Positions 1 through 7,346 of a DNA stretch of 11,565 bases are shown piece after piece. This DNA comes from Fimbriimonadaceae bacterium (lineage in GTDB: Bacteria; Armatimonadota; Fimbriimonadia; Fimbriimonadales; Fimbriimonadaceae), in contig JAKRSE010000288.1 in the NCBI GenBank assembly GCA_022402505.1, positions 1-11,565 on the forward strand. Direction: 5' to 3'. Made by a program: the position numbers and the translations under genes. The notes under the pieces are model-generated. The model was not told the origin of the DNA. It worked only from the letters and a program-made list of their open reading frames with translations, and made no database searches. Within the stretch, counting starts at the first letter, position 1, and every line of letters begins with the position of its first letter.

Positions 1-760
1 GAGGCAATAGGATGGCATGCGCTGAAGGCTTTGACTGCTGATAACTCTTTGGGAATCTCCTGTGATCCTCCAAGAGGGGTGACTTATACTCTGCCCCCTT
101 GAGAATCCTTTGGTTCGCAAGTCCATTTGTCAAAAAGGAGGAAAAGTAGTCCGATTTGTACAGGCTGACCTGTTCCGTATTCAGCGTGATTGAGGAAGCT
201 AGCGTGACCTTCGTTTCGTTGAACATCAGCTTGTCACGTTCTCTCAGCTTCTCGGAGAGAACGCGGCTTAGGTCGAATCCGTTCTCCCTCAGGTAGCGCT
301 TGAGTTTTTCCTTCTTCTCAGGTTTTGCATCTACTTTTATTTTGAATGCTTTGTCTGACAGAAGTTCATTGACTTCGCTTGAAAACAGGATTGAGGACTC
401 TTTGATTAGGGCGTTAGATAAGATCCTGTAGTGCGACTGTGATTCCTTGTTAGAGACGGTCATCCCTTGTAACGTGTCCTCAAAGCCTCTATCCGTGGTG
501 ATCTCAAGCCTATCTGAGAATCCGTAATCATAGAAGAAAATGAGAACTGATGCGATAGTCAGCAAAGTACTGATGAAAAGCAACGCGCTGTTTGAATTCT
601 CTTGGGTTGGCAAGCCTAAGAGACTCCAGGCCAACAGTATCGAAGAACTAACGAGGACTAGACCCTTTGCTGGCTGAAGCTGGCTGTACTTGTAGAGCAG
701 GCATTGAAGCTGACCTTGCAGTCTCCTGAGCCTGAAGAAGGCAAATATCGAAAATTGCAT
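1..760 (-). CDS. Two-helix membrane protein of unknown function, C-terminus outside the window
   Basis: On the minus strand a frame stays open from ATG at 760 to base 1, giving 253 codons with no stop, so the gene is cut by the window edge. The N-terminus is basic (FFRLRRLQGQ). Two hydrophobic segments follow at about residues 33-50 and 59-78 (GLVLVSSSILLAWSLLGL; ALLFISTLLTIASVLIFFY). The rest is a soluble, charged region with a lysine-rich helix near 146-157 and a distinctive stretch at 184-213 containing VTLASSITL and SLYKSDYFSSFLTN. The gene is AT-richer than its neighbours and uses codons such as ATA, AGG and TTA that are scarce elsewhere here, which suggests transfer. I do not recognise the family with confidence. 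The two-helix anchor plus the DYFSSFLTN stretch faintly recalls membrane-anchored proteins with a SMODS-associated NUDIX-like domain; this is a weak guess. The frame is open upstream to a stop near 880, but ATG 760 is the first standard start. Confidence 0.72.
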   Translation of the reverse strand, partial: MQFSIFAFFRLRRLQGQLQCLLYKYSQLQPAKGLVLVSSSILLAWSLLGLPTQENSNSALLFISTLLTIASVLIFFYDYGFSDRLEITTDRGFEDTLQGMTVSNKESQSHYRILSNALIKESSILFSSEVNELLSDKAFKIKVDAKPEKKEKLKRYLRENGFDLSRVLSEKLRERDKLMFNETKVTLASSITLNTEQVSLYKSDYFSSFLTNGLANQRILKGAEYKSPLLEDHRRFPKSYQQSKPSAHAILLP

Positions 761-773
761 TGGCCCCGTGAAT

Positions 774-802
774 ACTATACCCCTTGGTGGGCTCTTTGAG
801 AA
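774..802 (-). promoter_or_regulatory. Possible sigma-70-type promoter for the left-edge membrane gene
   Basis: On the minus strand, TTCTCA (802-797) and TATAGT (779-774) are separated by exactly 17 bases. TATAGT matches the -10 consensus at five of six positions and TTCTCA matches the -35 at four of six. The -10 box ends 13 bases before the ATG at 760, so the predicted leader would be only about 6-8 bases long and nearly leaderless. The only Shine-Dalgarno-like sequence is a short GGGG just before the start. This is consensus matching only; the promoter preferences of the host are unknown. Confidence 0.3.
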
Positions 803-883
803 GAGTCGGCCTCCCCACGATTCGAGAGTGTACCTCCCAAGTGGAAACGCTGGCGAATGACGAAAGGGTGTTGAAATTCAGTG

Positions 884-932
884 GTGATGCACGCGAGCTT
901 TCTTGGCACTAAGTCGTTGCTAAGTGATGCAC
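884..932. repeat. Two direct copies of GTGATGCAC, 40 bases apart
   Basis: The nine-base word GTGATGCAC occurs at 884-892 and again at 924-932, in the spacer between the divergent genes at 760 and 955. The 40-base spacing is close to four DNA helical turns, so both copies would lie on one face, as binding sites for one regulator might. A nine-base exact repeat in a 190-base spacer could also be chance. The spacer otherwise holds no gene that I can see. Confidence 0.25.
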
Positions 933-954
933 ATAATCAGTTGAGTGCCTCAGC

Positions 955-1194
955 ATGAAACCGTCCCGCATCGCTCCTCGCTCCGCTGCGACTTCACGGC
1001 CAAGTATCCTCTCCCGACGTAAACTTTATGGTCGCCGGATCGGCTGGGGGTTGATGCACCTCATCGGGCTTCTCGTCTTGGCTCCGATCACCTGCGGGCT
1101 GAGCCTGTACGTCCAAGGCCCTCTGCTGCTCATCGAGACGATCCTCATCCTGATCGGGACGATCAAGGACAAGGACGGCCGCGACCTCGTTTGA
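955..1194 (+). CDS. Small two-helix membrane protein, hypothetical
   Basis: This 79-residue protein has an arginine-rich N-terminus (residues 4-28), then two hydrophobic segments at about 31-50 and 52-70, and a short charged tail KDKDGRDLV. The pattern predicts two membrane helices with the basic N-terminus inside. Family and function are not recognised; it is loosely like small integral membrane proteins of the TM2 or superinfection-immunity type, but no diagnostic motif is present. The start is uncertain: only a weak GAG-containing sequence precedes ATG 955, and an internal ATG at residue 34 would remove the basic region. It converges on the beta-propeller gene with only 6 bases between the two stop codons. 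Clean hydrophobicity and charge make it more credible than a chance frame. Confidence 0.5.
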   Translation: MKPSRIAPRSAATSRPSILSRRKLYGRRIGWGLMHLIGLLVLAPITCGLSLYVQGPLLLIETILILIGTIKDKDGRDLV

Positions 1195-1200
1195 GGCGGC

Positions 1201-2046
1201 TCATCTGCGGGCAGCTGTGAGCTGGAGGACGTAGATCATCCGCTCCTTCCTCTGCATCTGGAACAGCTCGCCCGTCGCCGGGTCGAATGCGATGCCCTGG
1301 CCTTCGACCGGGGACTGGATGATCTTGACCGGCTCCAGAACCGATCCCATCCTCGGCAGGCGCATCACATAGATCTCGGGAGCGTGATGGCCGGTGGCGT
1401 AGAGCAGGCCGTCCGGCCCCCAGAACCCGCCGGAAGCGGTCATTCCGTCCCAACGGTCCACGAACACCTTGGGGAAGGTGTAGGCGGCCATCCGTCGGAA
1501 GGATGAGTCCATCTTCACCAGAACCGAAGATTCGTTGGTGACGCCCGGCTGCCCGCCTCGGCCGTTGTAGTGGCCGAAGCAGACCCACCAATTCCCGTCG
1601 CGGCGGTCCATCCACACCAGGGAGCCCGCATCGACTCCGAAGCTCTGCGAGCCGAGGTGCCGCAGGGTCTTCGGGTCGAAAATCTCGATGGAGGAGACCA
1701 TGGGAACTCCGGGAAAGTTAGAGTGGGAGCAGTAGAGCTTTCCGTCGAGCACGATGCCGCCGTTCATGTGGATCAGCGGACCGCCGGCAGGGCTTTCGAA
1801 TCGGGCCAGGCGTCGGCCGGTGCGCCGGTCATAGCGGCCGATCACCCGGTTTCCGATGACAAAGACCGAGTCACGATCCACGGCCACCCCCTGCTGAGCC
1901 TCGTCGGCCGGAAACTTGCGGAGCACCTTCGGGGCGGGTTCGATCGGGACGCCAGGGTCTGCCGGGGCGGCCGCCTGCGCAAGCAGAACGGCCGCCAGGG
2001 TTCCGACGATCAAGGGAAGACGACCCCTGACAGGCCCGGATTCCAC
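1201..2046 (-). CDS. Exported beta-propeller-like protein of unknown function
   Basis: The protein has 281 residues from ATG 2046. It begins with a signal-peptide-like segment: arginines at 7 and 9, a hydrophobic core at about 11-23, and AQAAAPA at 23-29, so it is probably exported. The rest is rich in short beta-strand repeats with aromatic and glycine turns, for example FVIGNRVIGRYDRRTG (62-77), SIEIFDPKTLRHLG (119-132) and GIAFDPATGELFQ (251-263). These resemble blades of the YVTN/SMP-30/PQQ-type propeller proteins often annotated as cycloisomerase-like. No catalytic motif is evident, so I propose only a binding or sensing fold. It overlaps the upstream prepilin gene: with ATG 2046 the overlap is 37 bases. 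TTG at 2013 would give a 4-base TTGA stop/start overlap preceded by AGGGG, a believable alternative start, although it would lose the basic signal-peptide residues. Confidence 0.7.
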   Translation of the reverse strand: MESGPVRGRLPLIVGTLAAVLLAQAAAPADPGVPIEPAPKVLRKFPADEAQQGVAVDRDSVFVIGNRVIGRYDRRTGRRLARFESPAGGPLIHMNGGIVLDGKLYCSHSNFPGVPMVSSIEIFDPKTLRHLGSQSFGVDAGSLVWMDRRDGNWWVCFGHYNGRGGQPGVTNESSVLVKMDSSFRRMAAYTFPKVFVDRWDGMTASGGFWGPDGLLYATGHHAPEIYVMRLPRMGSVLEPVKIIQSPVEGQGIAFDPATGELFQMQRKERMIYVLQLTAARR

Positions 2047-2897
2047 ATCTCCACCGAGCCGCTTCCGCAGTTGAAGCCGCCCAGGTTGGGCACGCAGACT
2101 TCGTTCCAGACCACGGGGTTGATCAGCTCCATCTCATCGTTCGTCTCCCGAGTCCAGGTCGCTCCCGGGCGCATGCCCTTCACATGGCCGTCCAGAAAGA
2201 GGAAGTTCGACTGGGTCTTGCCGCTGTAGAACCCGACCGGAAAGCCGATGGTGAAGGGAGGCCGATTGCTCGCACCGGCTGAGCGGCGATGCCAGGGGGA
2301 GCCGTTGCGGTTCGTCCGCCCGTCGGGCCGCTGACTGCCGATGTAGAGCAGGATCAGCTGGCTGACATTCTCCACCTGAGTGTTGGAGACTCCGGTCGCG
2401 TAGCCGATCGGCTGCTGGGGAGTGGTCGGAAGAACATTCGTGACGTAGGTTCCCGGGAAGCTCTGCCGAAGGAAGTCGTTCATGATGTAGCTCCGCACCT
2501 CGTCGGCCCACGGCGGGAGATTGGCAAGGTTCCGGGTCGAGTTGCCCGCCAAGGGCGAGGAGAACATGTTGCCCTTCGCGCTGCCCAGGCTCTTGCTCTT
2601 GACATAGGGCCAGATGCCTCCACCGGACCCGTCAGCATTCGTCTGGATCCAGCCGTTGGCGACCGGCCCGTTTGGCGGATCGATCAGGCGCGTACCGCCG
2701 CCGGGGGTGGGGAAGGTGTCGTCGTAGTCGGCCGCGTAGAGCATGAACGCGGTGCCGAGCTGTTTGAGATTGCTCTGACAGCTCGCCTTGTACGCGGCCT
2801 CCTTGGCCTGGGCGAAGACCGGGAAGAGGATGGCGGCAAGGATGGCGATGATCGCAATGACGACCAGGAGTTCTATGAGGGTGAAGGCGCGCTTCAT
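2010..2897 (-). CDS. Prepilin-type N-terminal cleavage/methylation domain protein (degenerate H-X9-DG family)
   Basis: From ATG 2897 this encodes 295 residues starting MKRAFTLIELLVVIAIIA, the type IV pilin/type II pseudopilin signature. Cleavage would fall between Ala4 and Phe5, leaving Glu9 at mature position +5. The hydrophobic helix (about 5-31) ends AAILFPVFAQAK. The remainder is an extracytoplasmic domain that ends with FLFLDGHVKG (232-241). In the large family of these proteins a His normally lies ten residues before that Asp; here the position is Gly226, so the H-X9-DG signature is incomplete. Ala replaces the usual Gly before the cleavage site. An in-frame extension upstream to 3080 exists but would place the pilin signal internally, so I reject it. 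The protein is probably exported to the cell surface; assembly into a filament is unproven. The propeller-like gene overlaps its 3' end and is probably cotranscribed. Confidence 0.85.
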   Translation of the reverse strand: MKRAFTLIELLVVIAIIAILAAILFPVFAQAKEAAYKASCQSNLKQLGTAFMLYAADYDDTFPTPGGGTRLIDPPNGPVANGWIQTNADGSGGGIWPYVKSKSLGSAKGNMFSSPLAGNSTRNLANLPPWADEVRSYIMNDFLRQSFPGTYVTNVLPTTPQQPIGYATGVSNTQVENVSQLILLYIGSQRPDGRTNRNGSPWHRRSAGASNRPPFTIGFPVGFYSGKTQSNFLFLDGHVKGMRPGATWTRETNDEMELINPVVWNEVCVPNLGGFNCGSGSVEMWNPGLSGVVFP

Positions 2898-3112
2898 GGA
2901 GGCCCCGTTGGGATGGGATGAAGTTTCTTCTGCAGCGGCTCGGGTTAACGGTGCCTTGACGAAAGCATCTTCGACGCTTAACAGTTCGATCGGGCGAAGG
3001 GGGATGCGAGCATGGACGCACGGGGGCGAGGACTCAGTTGGACCTGAAGGCGGCCTATTCTGATCGCAATGTGGCTGCATCGGGACTGCGCCTACCGTCA
3101 GAGCATGCAGCC

Positions 3113-3589
3113 ATGGACGAAGCGCAGTTTTGGCGGATCATCGAAGGGGCCGGGTGCGAGCCGGAGCGGGTGAAGGAGGCGCTGGACGGGCTGGAACCGG
3201 ACCAGATCGACGCCTGGGACCGCATCTACTGGGAGAAGCACAACGCCCTCCACCGTTGGGATGTCTGGGGAGCGGCCTTCGTCATCAACGGCGGCTGCGG
3301 GGACGACTCGTTCCACTACTTCAAGGCCTGGGTGATCGGCAAGGGGCCGGCCGCATATCAGGCGGCTCTGTCCGACCCTGACTCTCTTGGGGCTTACGTC
3401 ACCGAAGAGGACCTTGAGAACGGCTGCGACAATGAGCTTCTGAACTACGCCGCGGCGGAAGTTTTTGAGGCCAAGACGGGCGAGGAACTCGAATCCCGCT
3501 CGGCCGAGGGGGATGATCCCGCCGGGGAAGCCTGGGAGGAAGACGAGTTGGACGAACTCTTCCCCCGGCTGGCAAAGCGGTTCTTCTGA
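3113..3589 (+). CDS. DUF4240 domain protein
   Basis: From ATG 3113 the product is 158 residues: MDEAQFWRIIEG at the N-terminus, a conserved core VWGAAFVINGGCGDDSFHYF (51-70) followed by KAWVIGKG, then DPDSLGAY (88-95), and an acidic C-terminal tail. The FW..I start, the WGAA..INGGC.DD.F.YF block and the DPDSL motif are the hallmarks of DUF4240 as I know it. The biochemical function of that family is unknown; members are typically small soluble proteins with no signal peptide, as here. The frame is open upstream to 3038, but those 25 codons overlap the spacer and do not resemble the family, so ATG 3113 is chosen although its ribosome-binding site is weak. The gene is divergent from the prepilin gene, with about 215 bases between them, and converges on the GHL10 gene with 4 bases between the stops. 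Confidence 0.85.
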   Translation: MDEAQFWRIIEGAGCEPERVKEALDGLEPDQIDAWDRIYWEKHNALHRWDVWGAAFVINGGCGDDSFHYFKAWVIGKGPAAYQAALSDPDSLGAYVTEEDLENGCDNELLNYAAAEVFEAKTGEELESRSAEGDDPAGEAWEEDELDELFPRLAKRFF

Positions 3590-3593
3590 GAGG

Positions 3594-4970
3594 CTACAGA
3601 GGCCCGCTTCGGCGGCGGACGAGGAGCTCGACTGCTTCGGCCTTGGGCGATGTGTGGCGGAACTCCCTGCGGGTGGAGATCAGCGGCCGAGAAACCTCTC
3701 GCCACTGTCCGTCCACCTTCTCGATCAGGCGGTACCGCCCCGGCGCAACCTCGCCGGACCAGACTCCATCCCCGCCTCGGGTCAGCGCGATCGGCTTCGG
3801 CCGCCAGCCTGGTCCGAACCGGGGATGCGGGGCCTGGCCGTTCTGAGCGACGTCGTAGATCGCGGCGATCTCGGCGGGGAAGACGTCCAGGACGCCCCGG
3901 CTGAACCACCAGACATGCCCTCCGCCTTGAGTCTGTCGGACCGCGCGAACATGGTCGGCCACTTGTTCCCGGGGCTGGTCCGGCCCGTCGCCCACCAGGC
4001 GGATTCCGGCGATCAGGTCGGACCGGCGCGCCGTCATGTGTCCGAGCTGGCGGTTCCATTCGGCCTCGAAGGCGGGGAAGTTCATCCGGTACACCTGGGG
4101 AACGTATTCATCCCAGGTCGGGTTGTCCGTCCATCGGCTCCAGGAAGGCCAGTCGATCAAGTAGTTTTCCAGCGCCCAGGGGTGCGGCCCCGGGGAGAGC
4201 GAAATGATGAAATCCGGCCCGGCCGCGGCTCGGACCTCGCGGACGAACCGCCGGGAGAACTCCTCGACCTTCCGCTGCCGCCACGCCATCCATTCGGGGT
4301 CGCGAATGTCCTTTGGCGGGCGGCGGCCGCCGTGCTCCTTGGCAAAGAGGTTCTGGGTGAACTCGTCGTAACCCATCTCCAGCGCGGGCCAGACGATGCG
4401 GTCGTCCAGCTGGATGCCGTCCAGATCGTACTTTTCGATCGCCTCCAGGACGATGCCGAGCAGGAGGTTCTGGGCGTCCGGGTGCAGAGGGTTGAGCCAG
4501 ACGAAGCCGTTCTTGGCCACGTCGCCTCCCTCCTGGTTCAGGCTGATCCAATCGCGGCGGGACCGCAGGGCGTTCTGGGTGCCCGCGTGGGCGGCCATGA
4601 AGCCGTATTCGAACCAGGCGATATAGACCATCTCGTTCCGATGGGCCTCGATCAGAGTCTCCTGCAGCAGATCTCGCTGGAGCCTGGGCATGCCGGGCGA
4701 GGGGTTGACGTTGAGGGCGACGCCGGTCTCGCGGCGCATCACTTCAGAAGGGAATTCGGTCCAGCCGTCCTTCCAGACCTCGACATAGACGGTGTTGAGC
4801 CCCATGCCCCTCAGGGTCCGCATGGTCTCGGCGGTCCGGCTTGGGGAGGCGATGGCCGTGTTCGCGGTCGTCGTCAACCAAGTCCCCCGGACTTCAGGCT
4901 GGGCGGTCATGAGGTTGGCGGCGAGGGCGAGGGTGGCAAGCATTTGGTTGGGCAGAGGAGGCTGCGTCAC
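3594..4970 (-). CDS. Exported glycoside-hydrolase-like protein, GHL10/DUF187 type
   Basis: The GTG at 4970 gives 458 residues; an ATG at 4943 (residue 10) gives 449. Both begin with a short hydrophobic export signal (LATLALAANLMTAQ), so the protein is probably secreted or lipid-bilayer proximal. The mature part opens with EVRGTWLTT (26-34), typical of the GHL10/DUF187 (glycosyl-hydrolase-like 10) TIM-barrel family. It continues with GLNTVYVEVW (57-66), an AWFEYGF strand (118-124), WLNPLHPDA near 158-166, and YDLDGIQLDDR (181-191), which matches the D-G-I-x-L-D-D strand of the family and supplies candidate acidic residues. These proteins are thought to act on cell-envelope or extracellular polysaccharide; the substrate cannot be told here. 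The C-terminal 90 residues look like a separate beta-rich module. GTG shares its first base with the last base of the ATPase TAG stop (TAGTG), which suggests translational coupling. Confidence 0.85.
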   Translation of the reverse strand: MTQPPLPNQMLATLALAANLMTAQPEVRGTWLTTTANTAIASPSRTAETMRTLRGMGLNTVYVEVWKDGWTEFPSEVMRRETGVALNVNPSPGMPRLQRDLLQETLIEAHRNEMVYIAWFEYGFMAAHAGTQNALRSRRDWISLNQEGGDVAKNGFVWLNPLHPDAQNLLLGIVLEAIEKYDLDGIQLDDRIVWPALEMGYDEFTQNLFAKEHGGRRPPKDIRDPEWMAWRQRKVEEFSRRFVREVRAAAGPDFIISLSPGPHPWALENYLIDWPSWSRWTDNPTWDEYVPQVYRMNFPAFEAEWNRQLGHMTARRSDLIAGIRLVGDGPDQPREQVADHVRAVRQTQGGGHVWWFSRGVLDVFPAEIAAIYDVAQNGQAPHPRFGPGWRPKPIALTRGGDGVWSGEVAPGRYRLIEKVDGQWREVSRPLISTRREFRHTSPKAEAVELLVRRRSGPL

Positions 4971-6475
4971 TATCTCACGAGCAAGAGGTTGGAGAGCGGG
5001 ACTGAGATGATGCGGGGGTCGGAGACCTCGATCCTTCTCTGGGTGATCAACAGGCCGAATGGCGCCTTATTCAGTTTTTCATCCAGGAAGGTTCTCAGTC
5101 CAGCCAAGTCAGCGGGCGAGACAGTCCGTCGGTACTTGATCTCGACAGGGATTCGAGAGTCGTTGACATTCATAACGAAGTCGATCTCGGGCTGAAGCTT
5201 CTTGCCCGACCCGAAGCTGGGCTTATGCCGAAGGTTGCTGCCAAGAATTTCGGAAAGGAATCCGCCCGTACAACTTTCGGCTAGGAAGCCGGCCAGGGTC
5301 TTGACATCCTCGGCAGCCTCCGCAAGGCCTTCAGGAACCAGGGGGACTCTCTCGCCAAGGACGGCGGCACGGAGGGCATGGTCGCTGAGGCAGATCTTCT
5401 CTCGGGTTCTCCTCTTCTTCTGCCGAAACTCTTGCGGCTCCACAAGGTGAATGAGGAGCGACTCGTTGAGGAATCTCAGGTAGTTTTCAATCCGCTGATC
5501 GCCGATGATGGCCTGGTTGACCGTCTCGAACTCCTTCCGCCAAGAGCCGGGAGAGAAAATCTGGCCCGCGTTGCGGCAGGCGAGTCGGAAGACGTCCTGC
5601 AAAAGGTCAGGATCTCGCTTCCGCCCTCGCTCCCCGATTCGAAGGTCATGAGTGATGACCCGGGTGACCACGGTTTCCCTCAACTGCGCACTGACCGTCT
5701 GCCAGTCATGCTCTGCAGACTTGTGGGCGAGGGGGTAGGCGCCCCAGTCCGAAAACAGCTTAAAGGCTGCCTCCAAATCGGGTTGCCTCTCGGCGTGGGC
5801 GTTGACATCATTCCAGAATTCGGCCTGGTCCCAGTCTCCCAAGCCGTTGGATTCCTGAAACGGAGACACCCCGCTCAGACCCCTGATTTCAGCGATCTCA
5901 GACAAGCGAAGAGGTCCGACCTCAAGAGTCTGCATTCGCCCCGCCAGACTGTCACGCCCGAGGCTGATCCGGAGCGCTGAGCTACCGGTCACGAAGACTC
6001 TGACTGTTGCCCGGTCGACAAAACTTTTCAGGGTTTCCGACCACTTGGCCAAGTTCTGGACCTCATCGAGGAACACAAGAGCTGGACGTCCTTCATGTGC
6101 GGCTTCATTGAAGGACCTCTTCATGATCGCAGATTCGAAGAACTCCAGATGTTTCTCCAGACGAAGGTCTGACTGTTGAACATTGGGCAGGTCCTCAAAC
6201 TGGAGCCTAAGGATCCGCTCGGGGGGGTAACCATCAATGAGAAGCTGCTTGATGACCTGTTCTTGAAGTGTGGTCTTGCCAATCTGTCTCGCACCCTTAA
6301 CCACAAGAATCGGGGCAATCGGTACGGGAGCCGTCGCGTGGCGCAACATTCGTTCGTAGGGCCAACGGCGAGATTTGGGCAGAATTCTGCCAGGCTTTCC
6401 GGCCCACCATGGATTCAGGTCCTCCATCCGTCTGGGCGGGAACGGGAGCTCGTCTTGAGGATTCCTACGGGGCAT
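4970..6475 (-). CDS. AAA_14/DUF4143-type ATPase with PD-(D/E)XK-like C-terminus
   Basis: The 501-residue protein has Walker A GARQIGKTT (61-69), Walker B ALVFLDE (132-138), a sensor-type TGSS (163-166), and GRDSLAGR (173-180) with a candidate arginine finger. The C-terminal third matches DUF4143, with a nuclease-like core: E409, E430-x-D432 (EIDFV) and E445-x-K447 (PVEIKYR) are all present. The family is widespread, probably binds nucleotides and DNA, and has no settled function; links to defence, toxin-like or mobile genes are often suspected. The start is supported by GAGGAG ten bases upstream. The gene overlaps thyX by 11 bases and abuts the GHL10 gene at TAGTG. Its lower GC (50-57% in two lines counted, versus 65% in a GHL10 line) hints at separate ancestry. 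A residue-17 start at 6427 is possible but has no good ribosome-binding site. Confidence 0.88.
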   Translation of the reverse strand: MPRRNPQDELPFPPRRMEDLNPWWAGKPGRILPKSRRWPYERMLRHATAPVPIAPILVVKGARQIGKTTLQEQVIKQLLIDGYPPERILRLQFEDLPNVQQSDLRLEKHLEFFESAIMKRSFNEAAHEGRPALVFLDEVQNLAKWSETLKSFVDRATVRVFVTGSSALRISLGRDSLAGRMQTLEVGPLRLSEIAEIRGLSGVSPFQESNGLGDWDQAEFWNDVNAHAERQPDLEAAFKLFSDWGAYPLAHKSAEHDWQTVSAQLRETVVTRVITHDLRIGERGRKRDPDLLQDVFRLACRNAGQIFSPGSWRKEFETVNQAIIGDQRIENYLRFLNESLLIHLVEPQEFRQKKRRTREKICLSDHALRAAVLGERVPLVPEGLAEAAEDVKTLAGFLAESCTGGFLSEILGSNLRHKPSFGSGKKLQPEIDFVMNVNDSRIPVEIKYRRTVSPADLAGLRTFLDEKLNKAPFGLLITQRRIEVSDPRIISVPLSNLLLVR

Positions 6476-7346
6476 CGGGTCTGGGCTCCTCGGGCTCTTC
6501 GATCGCCTCGGACTCCTTGAGCCGGGCGAGCTTGTGGTCGAAGACGTCCTTCGCCCGGCCTTCCAGCGGGCAGGCTTCGCCGCGGAGCATGGCGGAGAGG
6601 GCGGCCGACTCGGTTCGGCTGAAGCTCACCCCGCTCAAGATGTGCTCCTCGAAGGCTTCGTACGCCATCGGCGCCACGGCCCGAGCGCAGGCCGCCAGGG
6701 CCTCAGCATAGACCCGGATCTCGTACTGGGCATGAGAATCCAGGCGCAGCCGGATGAAGCGGAAGAGGTTGTGCAGATCGATCTGCCAGTACCACTCGGT
6801 GTAGAGGCTCAGCGGCAGGTTGGCCCGGGCGACTTCGCGGGCGAGGCCGCCCTCGATCATCCCCGTGTAGTGCTCGTAGATCAACGCCTGATCCCGCTGC
6901 ATCTCCTGGATCATGCCGTCGGCCCCTTCCACGGGCTCGTCGCTCCGGGCCTGCTTGTTGTCCAGGCTCTGCCCCTTCATCTGAGAGGCTTCGGGAACGT
7001 AGAACTCGTCCCGCATGATGCTGTAGCGGCCGCTGATCTCGTTCAGCCGCGCCGTCCGATGACGCACCCACTGGCGGGCGACGAAGATCGGCATCTTCGC
7101 ATGAAACGTCAGCACGACCTGCTCCAGCGGCGAGGTGTGCTCGTTGCGGACCAGGTAGTGGATCAGGCCCCGATCCTGACGATAGCTCTTGGTGCCCGCG
7201 CCATAGCTCACCCGCGCTGCCTGGACGATCCTCTGATCCCCGCCAAGGTAATCCACCAGCCGGACGAACCCCTTGTCCAAGCACTTGATCTCCTGGTCGA
7301 GCAGGGCTTCGGCTTCCGGAACAACGATGCGGGCCATCGCGTCCAT
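6465..7346 (-). CDS. thyX: Flavin-dependent thymidylate synthase ThyX
   Basis: ThyX converts dUMP to dTMP using methylene-tetrahydrofolate as carbon donor, and FAD with NADPH for the reduction. It replaces ThyA in many bacteria and acts as a cytoplasmic homotetramer. From ATG 7346 the protein has 293 residues. The family signature RHR-x7-S is intact at 95-105 (RHRTARLNEIS), followed by GRYS. Other family marks are KGFVRLVDYLGGD (25-37), AARVSYG (43-49), NEHTSPLEQ (68-76), FHAKMPIFVARQW (81-93), and RLDSHAQYEIR (201-211), which carries the conserved H-A-Q and Arg of the nucleotide pocket. The 3' end is acidic and unconserved. An upstream open frame reaches 7466, but its 40 extra residues look like spacer; ATG 7337 is another possible start. 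It is the first gene of a run with the ATPase and GHL10 genes and is divergent from nrdJ. Confidence 0.96.
   Translation of the reverse strand: MDAMARIVVPEAEALLDQEIKCLDKGFVRLVDYLGGDQRIVQAARVSYGAGTKSYRQDRGLIHYLVRNEHTSPLEQVVLTFHAKMPIFVARQWVRHRTARLNEISGRYSIMRDEFYVPEASQMKGQSLDNKQARSDEPVEGADGMIQEMQRDQALIYEHYTGMIEGGLAREVARANLPLSLYTEWYWQIDLHNLFRFIRLRLDSHAQYEIRVYAEALAACARAVAPMAYEAFEEHILSGVSFSRTESAALSAMLRGEACPLEGRAKDVFDHKLARLKESEAIEEPEEPRPDAP
6486..6491 (-). promoter_or_regulatory. Ribosome-binding site of the ATPase gene, inside thyX
   Basis: On the minus strand GAGGAG lies ten bases before the ATG at 6475 and within the last codons of thyX. It decides the upstream start over the alternative ATG at 6427 and implies that ribosomes finishing thyX could re-initiate on the ATPase. 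Confidence 0.55.

Noticed and set aside
2956..2983. TTGACG-N16-TTAACA as a promoter for the DUF4240 gene
   Set aside because: The -10 box matches the consensus at only two of six positions.
2898..3080. N-terminal extension of the first prepilin
   Set aside because: It would bury the prepilin signal 61 residues inside the protein and does not look like a leader peptide.
3465..5195. 576-codon open frame on the plus strand, antisense to the GHL10 gene
   Set aside because: It is rich in Arg, Pro and Gly, has no domain, and is explained by GC-rich codon bias of the real gene on the other strand.
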